Assembly: GCA_001910725.1 (NCBI GenBank)
Contig: MJGA01000130.1
Location: forward strand, 1-17,001
Direction: 5' to 3'
Source: Phanerodontia chrysosporium
Taxonomy: Eukaryota > Basidiomycota > Agaricomycetes > Polyporales > Phanerochaetaceae
Length of the DNA: 17,001 nt
The position numbers and the translations under genes are program-made. The notes under the pieces were generated by a model. The model was not told the origin of the DNA, ran no database searches, and saw only the letters and a program-made list of their open reading frames with translations. Positions 8,737-17,001 of the stretch are shown piece after piece (position 1 is the first letter of the stretch; each line of letters opens with the position of its first letter).

Positions 8737-11154
8737 TCAAAGAAATGCGTCGCGTGACAGAGTACCCTGATCGTGCATCAACACCGCAGATCTTCCACGA
8801 GCTCAGAGTTGCCTCACCTTGACCTGCTCGAAGTTCGCGAGGGCTCGATCGAGATCCCAGCCATTGCCCTCGAGGCACTGTACCGAGAACTCCACGTTGA
8901 GGCCAGTCCGCTGACACACTTGCAAGACGAGCGACCGTTGCGGTTCGGGCTGGAGAAAGAGCGGCATTAGCGGAATATTCCGGGTAAAATGCCATCACAG
9001 AGCTCACTATTCTCGACAAAGCTTCCTGCACCTGGGGAGGAAGTTGAGGAGGTAAGACCGTAGGCGCGGCGGCAGGAGTTGAGGTCGAAGGGGCGTCGCC
9101 CGCTTGCACTAATAGAGGCCCCGGTCGCCATGCCTCATGGCTAGAGTAGGCGCGAACGACCAGCATGTCTGACAAAATTACGACATCCCAACCGGCCAAC
9201 TTGGCGCTAGATGGAGAGTATCAGTTTCGTGCCTACTAACACATGAGATATGTGCGCACCGAGAGCCATCTGCGGCAGGAGCGAGGATGAAGGAGCGATC
9301 GAAGGATCGGATACCTTCCGAAGGCACTAGACGCATCACATGTCAGTTTCAAACGTGCATAGGTTATGTGAGGTTTGCGTACATTCGGTGAACTGGCCGT
9401 GCAAAGTCATGAATAAAGCCGTCGCGCCAGCGTGGCTGATAGGCCAAGCATCTACGCAGAACTTCTCTGGCGCACTGCTGACGTCGTGCTTCGTGCTCGG
9501 TAACTCCACCATTGCTTTTACGGCCTCTTCACCACCCACATGAAGCGTCTTCACGAGTTTCTCGCCGCCGCCGGCCATGCGACTAAGGTTTCGGGATCCA
9601 CCCTTGCCACCGTTGAGCCAGGGAGCCCACTCGAGCTTTCTCTGATTAGGCATCTCTTTCGAATGGTGGAAGCCTTCTATCCGAGCCCGGGTGGGAATAG
9701 AAGTATTTGCAGAGAATGAAAAGGTGGCGTTAGGGTCATATGCATCAATGAGCGCCGACCGCTGGTTGTCGTAGAGGGGGAAGAAGCTGAAATAGTGATA
9801 CTCAGCTGGAGTATCCTTGTGAGGGACACACTGCACATACCGCATCAGGAAATTGCTGATGAGTGTGCCATCAACACCTGTAACGAACGAGGGCATCATC
9901 TCGTTAGGGAACGTTGTAGCCGCAGGACGCTTCACATGAACTGTCGAAGTTGAAGCTTGCGGTACGTCGAAGGAGATTTTCACTATTGCTTCTTGATCAA
10001 GCATCTCCAGCGATGGAAAGCGGCGAGCAACCTCGCTACAATGCGATGAGAGTCTATCCAAGCATACGACCAACATTCGTAACGTACCTCTTGTACTTTT
10101 CCGCACGGTTGTTCTGATACTCAAGTTCCCTGATAGGGTTCCCTTTGAGAATCAGCTCGCGAAGATGCTCGAGCTTCCCCTTCTTGCCCGCGATATGGTC
10201 CAAATCTCTCCACATCTTCAAATGGTTTCCTTCCAACGAAAGATTGGCCAGGCGGGGAAGATAATGGGACAATGTGGATAGAAGGGCACCGGTCTGAATC
10301 CCATTGTGCGCCAACGATATGGTCTGGACCTTTCGGTGGGTAGGTTAGATGGCTGCAAGGGGTCAAGCAGTCGAAGGACACACCTCGGGTTTGAGCTCCT
10401 TCGCCAGTTTGAAGATGACCGCTAATTCCTTGCCAGAGCCAGATCCGCCTGGCGGGGTCAGTTGATTCTTGATGATAAAGTCATCCTCCGCCATCCTCTT
10501 TGAATTGTATGTCAGGGACTAACTAGACACAGGGTGAGGGCGAGCACTAACCTCGAGGTTCAAAAAACGCGCTTCAGCGTTCCATCGTTGCTTCACGAAT
10601 TCTCTCCATAGTTCGATGACTTGGGCACCTGTGCGGTTACCCCCGTTCAAAGAGATGGCATTCCTGCGAACACGACCCCCCGTCGAACCCTTCGAAGCAC
10701 CCCGTATTGACAGACTCTCGCCGACGGCGTTAGCAGCAGCTATACGAGCGTGGACCTTTGCAGAGGCGAAGAGATGGTCGAGGAACGACAAGAGAGGCGG
10801 GGGACGAGCAAATCAAGTATGTGAGCCTGGTGTACTTCAAAGAGATCGTCAAGAGCACCGAAGGCGCGGACGGACCCTCTTGACGAACTAAAGAATGTGA
10901 GAAAACAAGCGGCTATTTACCATAGGACTGCGACTCGTCGAACTCGATGGGTCTCTGCCGAGCAGCACGTCGGCTCGACCCGGTCGGAGGGAGCTTCGAA
11001 CCTTGTGTTGAGACGATTTCTGGTGACCTTTGCGACCGCCGGGTTTGTCGGTGGCGTCGCGCATGCGAGTATCTGAGTCCATGAGGCCTGCTTTCCGGAG
11101 GGCGTTCGCTGCGATGGTACGGCTACCCGTGGGTGGCGCAGGGGTCGATAACAT
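8737..11154 (-). CDS. mex67: mRNA export receptor Mex67 (NXF1/TAP homologue)
   Basis: Mex67 (with Mtr2) carries mRNPs through nuclear pores by binding FG-nucleoporins. Ten exons: 11154-10921, 10755-10552, 10497-10384, 10329-10088, 10035-9841, 9786-9383, 9326-9260, 9206-9008, 8949-8818, 8766-8737, giving 606 residues. The N-terminus has [17 protein letters not shown] and a basic, Ser-rich part (RNA/adaptor region). A leucine-rich-repeat domain (about 170-280) includes [14 protein letters not shown] and [19 protein letters not shown]. An NTF2-like domain (about 310-520) includes [52 protein letters not shown] and GWDVVILSD. The C-terminal UBA-like TAP-C domain (about 553-606) includes [20 protein letters not shown] and [15 protein letters not shown], ending SRDAFL. 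Introns are 51-58 nt except the first (10756-10920, 165 nt), whose structure is uncertain and may hide a short exon. The last exon codes only nine residues. Confidence 0.95.
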
Positions 11155-11749
11155 GGGTCTGCGACGGCTTCGCCGTAGGAGAGTAGCGCGTGGAGGGTGC
11201 AGGAGACGGTCTACGTGCACCTGCGAGGGTATGGGCGATAACGCGGCGTGCCGAACAGGATAGGGTGACGGTGGTCGTAGAGGAGGTTGAAGTTGTGTTA
11301 TGGCACAAGCGTAGGGTGGCGGTAAAGGCGAGACGTCGCGGAGCCGGCAATTTCGAAACTCATCAAGTCACGTCACGAGTCACATCGTTTCTAACCCGGT
11401 CGGAATCGGTCGCGACGGTGCGTGTTACCAGGTCACGCCGGTCACAAGCTGTGCTGAGTGCGCAGGGGTGGCGGCATTGACCACAGCGTGCTACACCTCT
11501 CAGAAAATTCTGAGAACCCCCTCGAGCGGGAGGAGTGGCCAGTCCATTCTCTGTGAGTCCTCAAGAGGGTACGTATGCTCTCCATTCGAGGCGCATGACC
11601 TCTCGGCGTGCTCACAAGCCTGTTGCGTCTCAAGTTCCCACGGTATTTCTCGCAGGTCGCAGAACGCTCGAAAACGGCTGGAAATTGAGCAACCTCCCTT
11701 TTCCTGCTTTATTCGCTGGCTGGCCGTTTACCTGTAATCTCCCCGAAAA
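11155..11749. promoter_or_regulatory. Divergent promoter region between Mex67 (-) and the AT-hook gene (+)
   Basis: About 600 nt separate the two start codons, so the region should serve both genes. It contains five GTCAC pentamers between 11367 and 11445 (see the regulatory site entry). On the AT-hook side a possible 5'-UTR intron with good ends, GTACGT at 11569 and TTTCTCGCAG at 11655 (87 nt), lies in the leader. I see no TATA box and no defensible exon upstream of 11750. Confidence 0.45.
11367..11445. promoter_or_regulatory. Cluster of GTCAC motifs
   Basis: GTCAC occurs at 11367-11371, 11372-11376, 11379-11383, 11432-11436 and 11441-11445. The first two are fused as GTCACGTCAC, which contains TCACGTCA, a CRE/bZIP-like half-site pair. 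Five copies in 79 nt of a divergent promoter suggest a transcription-factor site cluster, but the factor is unknown. Confidence 0.35.
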
Positions 11750-14102
11750 ATGGAGCAACAGTTCTATCAGCCCCTGTCGGCCGCGCTTCACACACCTCTC
11801 CAGACGAACCACAACTCCCAACCACACTATCCGTCATACGCGTCTCATGCCACGTCTTCTGCACCGGCCAACGGTGCACCACATACTACACAACATAGCC
11901 AACATCGCGAAGAAGAGGAGGAAGAGGAGGACGACGAGGAGGCAGCTGAGGAGGACGCTGACCACCGAGACCAACAATCTAGCGTGCACTCCCTCGCGTC
12001 TCGGTCGTGCATCCGTCAAAATCTGCTGGGTGTGTTCATTTCATTGATGCCGCCTGAAGCCACGATTGTGACATTTTGACCTGTTCGTGCATCGTAAGTC
12101 ATACGCTATCCACCGCCGTACCCCAGTATGCCGTCCAGCCTCAGCCTAAGGTGCAAGAGGACGACACCGCTCAGGACCAGAACTCGTTAGATGACAGCAA
12201 GCGGAAACCTGGTCGTCCCCGAGGCTCACGGAACCGAAAGCCAAGGGCCTCAACGAGCACAGCGGGCAAGGCGCCAGCTGGCTCGCAGCATCCAGGGTTC
12301 TATCAGTACCCCCCTGCTCCAGGAGGCTCTGTGCCAAATCAGCATTTCTACGACTTCCAGTGGCGCGCCCTGAATCTATGCACAGAGTTCTACCAGGCTG
12401 CTGAGGAACTCATTGTCAGTGCTCTACTATCTTTCTTATGCCATGCGTTCTCAATCGGCTTCTTTCAGAAAAGTGCATCTCCCATCGTCATCGCACAATG
12501 CTATCATGCAGGACCTGCGACGAAGGTCGATCCTCTGGCTTTGATTGCAGATGCAAAACGCGTATGCGACACTCTTGTAAGGGTTACAATATGCTCTCGT
12601 TACATTTTGTCTCAACAATGCATCGTAGCTTGCAAATCCTAGTCAACTGGCGGGGCAACCGCCCCTGCTGCACCTCCCGCCTACACCCCTATCCCGACTT
12701 ATGGAACCATGGCGCCTCCCAGCGCGACTTCGGCGAGCGCCCCACCGAGCGCCGCTAGCACCGTGAATGGCCCGCAGTCTTTTGTAATCCCACTTGGTGC
12801 AACGCCGATGGCACCTCCTCCAGGGTACCCACCTCAACCTTACTACACTGCGACGTATCCTCCCCCCGCCGGTTCACGATATCCGACTGCACCTTATTAT
12901 TACAACGCGCCTCAACATCCTGGACCGTATTATGCTCCACCTGTAGCACAGGGCACTCCTGCACCAGCCTCCGCTGCAACGACGGTGTCCGCACCCCCGC
13001 CTCCCACCGGTGCAGCCACCGTGGCTCCGTCCCCGACACCCGCACCGGTTCAACCTCCTGCGGAGTCGACAGCTCCGGCTCCGGCCCCTACACATACACC
13101 TGTCTCTGCGACCACGTCTGCCCCAGTACCGGCTCCTCAACCATCTACATCCACAACCGCCTCAACCTCTGCTGCTCCAGCCCCTTCTCCAGCGTCCGGG
13201 CTGTCGGCTTTCAATGCCGCGACTGGTACCGCCGCTCCGGGGGGCACACAGGGTGCATGGACAGAAGAAGAGACTGATAGGCTCAAACGTCTCTCCGAGC
13301 AGAGCAAGGAGATGAGTAGTAACGGTGAAGTTGAATGGGATTGGGTGGTCCAACAGTGGGGTAACACGCGGACCAGGTTAGTGTCTTCTCCTTAAATGTG
13401 GGCATCGTTATTTATCTCCGTTCTAGGCACCAGATCTTGCTTAAAGCCACATCTTTGGGTCTCAAAGAAAGTACAACGCGGGGCACGAAAAGGAGAAGAG
13501 AACCTGATGCTACTCCTGATGCTAATGCTCGTCAACTTCCGCCTCCACAGCATACTCAAGCTCCGCTGGCCCAGTCCACGCATTCGCAACCATCTCACAC
13601 GCCGCAACAGCGTCCACAACATCCTCCAGCTACCCACAGTCAACAAACTACATTTGTTCAGCCTACATCCGTTAACGTCACGACTGCATCCCCTGCCCAG
13701 AGTTCTGCAGCTTCCAACCCGCCTTCTGCCCAGGCGTCACCAGCGACTCAGCCTATGCGCCCTCCGTCATCTTCAATCCAGCATACGATGAATCCCCCGC
13801 GGACCGCAAGCCAGCCATCCACCACGTATACACACGCTTGGCCCATGCCGACCATTGCGTCGAGCTCATCTCCTATCCTGACACACAGTCAGACACATGG
13901 CCAGGCACACACTCAAGCCGACTCGTCGCGCTCTAACTATTATCGTCCCCCGCAACCTCCGTACGGGACCACGGCGCAGTCGCCAACGACCCAAGCTGCT
14001 AGACCTCCATCATCGCACAGCATGCAACAATCAACACACCAGTATATGTATCGGCCACTACAGAACGGTGGTTCTATGGGACGGAGGGAGAACGGAATGT
14101 GA
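11750..14102 (+). CDS. Low-complexity AT-hook protein with a conserved WT-EEE/trihelix-like module
   Basis: Probably a nuclear DNA-binding or chromatin protein. Exons: 11750 to about 12031, 12127-12414, 12469-12576, 12643-13376, 13427-14102, about 695 residues; the first donor (12030 or 12032) is uncertain, the other junctions keep frame. In order: a short N-terminal part; an acidic tract (codons around 11911-11960); an AT-hook, RKPGRPRGSRNRKPR (around 12200-12250); a short conserved part (YDFQWRALNLCTEFYQAAEE, then DPLALIADAKRVCDTL); a long Pro/Ala/Ser/Thr-rich tract; a module beginning AWTEEETDRLKRL and ending WDWVVQQWGNTRTRHQIL with LGLKEST and the basic TRGTKRRRE; and a long Ser/Gln/Pro/His-rich tail to the stop at 14102. 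The module resembles SANT/Myb or trihelix helices (W...EEE...W...W). Its neighbour at 14460 has a similar layout. The specific function is unknown. Confidence 0.82.
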
Positions 14103-14459
14103 GGGCGGCTGCTTTGCAGTTTAGTATTTGGCCATGATCTCTTCTGTGGACCTTGTGCAGTCTATATACCTCTCAGGACGGGCGGTGACCAGCGCTCACA
14201 CTATTTTTCTCTATCTCATGCAACTATCTCCGGCTGTAGTTTTATCGCAAGGTTGTCATCATTTGAACATGTATCGTTGGTTGTTTGCTTAGAATATCTA
14301 TAGTCATTGCTTCCGGATGCGCTCTTGGTCTTGCCCCAGCTCGCGTTCTGGTTCGCACGCTCGGTTTGGTGCGACTTTACAGGCGCTGACAAGTGAACCA
14401 GTTCTGTTCCACACCCCGAACTCTCGAGTCGAGCTACATATCCCGTCTGTCTCGCTTGG
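14103..14459. other. Intergenic between the two low-complexity genes
   Basis: This stretch holds the 3' UTR of the AT-hook gene and the promoter of the next gene on the same strand. I see no clear TATA box or repeat, and no exon that keeps frame with the downstream gene. Confidence 0.45.
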
Positions 14460-16618
14460 ATGTCAATACAAACGTATGCAAGCCCCGCATATCACTTGCC
14501 ATGTGCTTCACGCACTGATTTTGCCACTAGTGGTGCAGTGCAAAGCGTCGGTGGATTGGATAATGGGCAGGGTGGACCGACGCAAGCGAGCGGGCAGCAG
14601 CAAACGGTCTCGCCAACCGCCACTGTGAACCAAACCGTGGGCGACGCAGCTACTCAGGTGCGCCCGCATCTTGTCCTCCTCACAAAAGCTGCTGAGCCTG
14701 AACGTTGAACAGAATCAACACCATCATCAGCATCCGCATGACCCGTACGCGTCTGCCTACCCGCATTATGTTCCCTATGGCGCACCGTACAATGCGGGCA
14801 TAAATACTCTACCGCCGTACTACGCTCATGACCCCTCGTCCCACCATGGACGACCGTCTTCAGAGCACGAGCCGCACAGCGAGCCGCGGATTTTGCATGA
14901 CCAGCACTCACGCCCACCGGCAGCTGGTCCATCTTCAACTCATCCACTCGTTCCTCAGCTGCCTCCATCGCGAAGTCAGACCGCAAGTCAAGCCGAAGCG
15001 ACCCCAGCCCCAACAGGCGAATCACATCGACGCTCGCCCGCTCCTTATCAAGCCTCCAACGCGACACCTTCACATGACTCTTCGTTGCGCAATACATCAC
15101 CAAACCCACTCACAGCGGTTGATTCTCCTGGCGGAGCGAAGCGGGCGTACGAAAACAATGGGACAGCAGGCGATGCGCACCAATCTAAGAGAGCGAGGCG
15201 AACAACAATGGGGACGGCTGACGGTGAGCTTGAGGTGCTGAGGGATGACAACGATGTCGGGCCATCTGGGGGCCCAAAGCACTGGACGGACGAGGAGAAG
15301 GGAAGGTTATTCCACTGGATGCTGGATGACGACGAGAGATGGGAAGCGTTTGGTACCAAAATGAATACGATCTTTCGTGAGGTATAGGCGGCTCGCTTCC
15401 ACTGCAGTCAATACTTGTTTGACGTGTCTTACCCCAGGGCTCCGCTCAGCTTTTCCAATCTCGCAAATCTTTCACGGCCTTGAAGTCATGCTATCACCGA
15501 AACCTGGAGATATTCAAGCAGATTACGTCTTCGAGGCTTTCCTGGCCCGCGCTCCTATATCAGCAGCGGGACCAACGGAAGTCTCCGATCCGAATTCGTC
15601 TTCATCGACGAATGAGCCGTCGCAGACTGCTGCGGATTACAATGAGATCGCCGCACTTCCCATGCTCCGGTTTTCACAACCGCCACAGAGCGCCACAACT
15701 TCTTGGAGCGTAAATTGGAGGCTGCAAAAGCCCTTAACGTCCCTGTATCCAATCTGACAATCAAGGTCATCGACCACTGGTTTGATATGGGCTGGTTCAT
15801 GCTTTTCAAGAAGCGCTTCCACGAGGATCCGAAGACGGGCTTACCGATACCTCAGTATTCCAATGACCGGCTGGACGCCGATGCCGACGCCGAAGGAGAA
15901 GAAGTGCCAGAAGATGAGCAAGCACCACATGGCGGGGCAAGCGTCGCAGAGGCTCGGCGGCGGCATCTGGACCCAAATGGCTGTCTGATCCCTCCACCCT
16001 TCCCCAATCCTATCGCTGCATCACGTTCAGCACCTCGGTCACAGCGGACGTCCCCTCCGCCTGACACACCTATCGCAGGCCCTTCCGCTTCGCAACAGCC
16101 GTCTCCTTTCACTCAGGGCCCTGCCCATTATCCGCACTCTGCACAGTCATCGCCTCAGCTCCCATATGGATATCCGCCGCACGGTCCAATTCACGTTTAT
16201 TCTCCGCCGAACCTCACAACAGAGTTTCATATGCAGCAACAGCATTCAGTGCATCTCCAAATGCAGACAGCTCAAGCTTTAACACACCTCACGAACCTTA
16301 CACAAACACTCCTTGAGACGTGCAATACACTCGTAGGTCTTGTATAAAGCGCAGGCAGAGGATATACGCGCGCAAACTGAGCTGCTCAAACGCAAAGAGG
16401 AACGGGAAGAATCAGCCAGTCGCGACCCGGAACGACTGACAAGCACTGGCGGCGTTCATCTCGCTCAACCTGAAGCCGGCACCTCTCGCACTAATGTCGG
16501 GGATGTCGTAGGCAGGGACAACCGCGCCTTGCTTGCAACCGAGATACTCGCGAATCCCCAGGTTGGGGATGAAGTCAGGCATGCCGCGGCAGAGTATCTC
16601 AAGCGCGTATTTCGATGA
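14460..16618 (+). CDS. SANT/Myb-like low-complexity protein, apparent frameshifts
   Basis: Exons: 14460-14473, 14531-14657, 14713-15381, 15438-16618; introns of 57, 55 and 56 nt, GT-AG. If three one-base shifts are allowed, the product is about 660 residues. A Gly/Gln/Thr-rich start is followed by a His/Pro/Ser-rich region with QHHHQHPHDPY, a basic patch (QSKRARR), then HWTDEEKGRLFHWML and GSAQLFQSRKSFTALKSCYH, a SANT/trihelix-like module I recall from agaricomycete proteins, continuing as RNLEIFKQI then FEAF, and ERKLEAAKAL to DHWFDMGWFMLFKKRFHEDP. Then comes a Pro/Ser/Gln-rich tract and a C-terminal coiled coil (LETCNTL, AEDIRAQTELLKRKEER) ending AAAEYLKRVFR. Frame changes are needed at about 15524, between 15646 and 15690, and at about 16340. 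They may be sequence errors or decay. Probable nuclear DNA-binding protein; function unknown. Confidence 0.75.
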
Positions 16619-16735
16619 GACAAACATCCGTTGTGTATGAGTAGCTACGTGACTGAGTGCCTAGAAGCGTGATAGGATTCTAATTCACTATACACGATTT
16701 AAACGCATTTTTGAGTTGTCTACGCCACGCTTTCG

Positions 16736-17001
16736 ATGCGTGCAGGCTCTTTGTACACAAAGTGCTGCAGAGTGAAGCCGCTTTGGCGTCACAGGCAGGC
16801 TGCGCGTGGCGTCGTCCGCTTGGGCGCCAAGCCAGTTCTCTCCCCAGCCGCGGCGCGGAGGTCGCCTGCTCTGCCGTGCTGCTCGACGTGCCGGCCATCG
16901 ACACAGATACTCTTCACGGACTATAACGAACTGCCTTTACGAACGATACCCAATGCCACGTTCTATAACCCGCAAGCTGTGATTTCAGGCTTCAAGGAGC
17001 G
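16736..17001 (+). CDS. Partial CDS running off the window, possible mitochondrial presequence
   Basis: From the ATG at 16736 one frame stays open for 88 codons to the last base of the window. The first 55 or so residues are rich in Arg, Ala, Ser and Cys with no acidic residue (for example RHRQAARGVVRLGAKPV), as in a mitochondrial targeting presequence. They are followed by a different, balanced sequence (LFTDYNELPLRTIPNATFYN, then AVISGFKER) that looks like the start of a folded domain. An intron with acceptor CGACACAG at about 16906 is also possible, which would change the N-terminus. I do not recognise the family. The start lies 117 nt after the previous gene's stop, which is tight for a promoter. 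Confidence 0.45.
   Translation, partial: MRAGSLYTKCCRVKPLWRHRQAARGVVRLGAKPVLSPAAARRSPALPCCSTCRPSTQILFTDYNELPLRTIPNATFYNPQAVISGFKE

Noticed and set aside
12755..13140. Minus-strand frames opposite the Pro-rich tract of the AT-hook gene
   Set aside because: They are antisense readings of repetitive Pro/Ala/Ser codons and have no independent support.
14317..14628. A 103-codon plus-strand frame before the SANT-like gene
   Set aside because: It is in a different frame from the gene and ends in it; the model starting at 14460 has good splice sites and joins in phase.
15522..15526. Programmed -1 ribosomal frameshift in the SANT-like gene
   Set aside because: There is no slippery heptamer or visible downstream pseudoknot, and two more frame changes follow; indel or decay is simpler.
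16680..16904. 74-codon minus-strand frame at the right end
   Set aside because: It has no motif and the opposite strand carries a longer frame that continues to the window edge with a sensible presequence-like start.

Overview
The window looks like nuclear DNA of a basidiomycete fungus, most likely an agaricomycete. Its genes are packed on both strands and cut by many short introns, mostly 47-66 nt, GT...AG with CTNAY-like branch points. Coding DNA is GC-rich. The best-recognised proteins (Mex67, Mim1/Tom13, Hva1-TUDOR, a DENND6 homologue) have a fungal or basidiomycete character. I see no RNA genes, CRISPR arrays, prokaryotic signals or biosynthetic cluster. All exon models were built by hand from splice sites, frame continuity and remembered family motifs, with no database search.

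Left to right: positions 1-239 resemble the downstream part of an LTR, with a TATA box and two tandem hairpins that covary. It abuts a DENND6 (FAM116)-type DENN gene (+, about 241-2119) whose N-terminus is missing. Next come a Mim1/Tom13 outer-mitochondrial-membrane insertion factor (+, 2401-3488) and a 66-residue Hva1-TUDOR protein (+, 4103-4472). A 915-residue ankyrin/coiled-coil protein (-, 8014-4878) and the mRNA export receptor Mex67 (-, 11154-8737) follow. Across a divergent intergenic region lie two tandem low-complexity DNA-binding-type genes: an AT-hook protein with a WT-EEE/trihelix-like module (+, 11750-14102) and a WTDEE/SANT-like protein (+, 14460-16618). The second gene needs three single-base corrections to stay in frame. 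At the right edge an ATG-started frame (16736-17001) runs off the window; its start looks like a mitochondrial presequence.

The genes do not form one pathway. They are mainly housekeeping: Rab/membrane traffic, mitochondrial outer-membrane biogenesis, mRNA export, and probable chromatin or transcription roles. The points most worth a second look are the covarying LTR hairpins, the LTR-DENND6 junction, the frameshift cluster in the second DNA-binding-type gene, and the tandem pair of low-complexity nuclear-type proteins.
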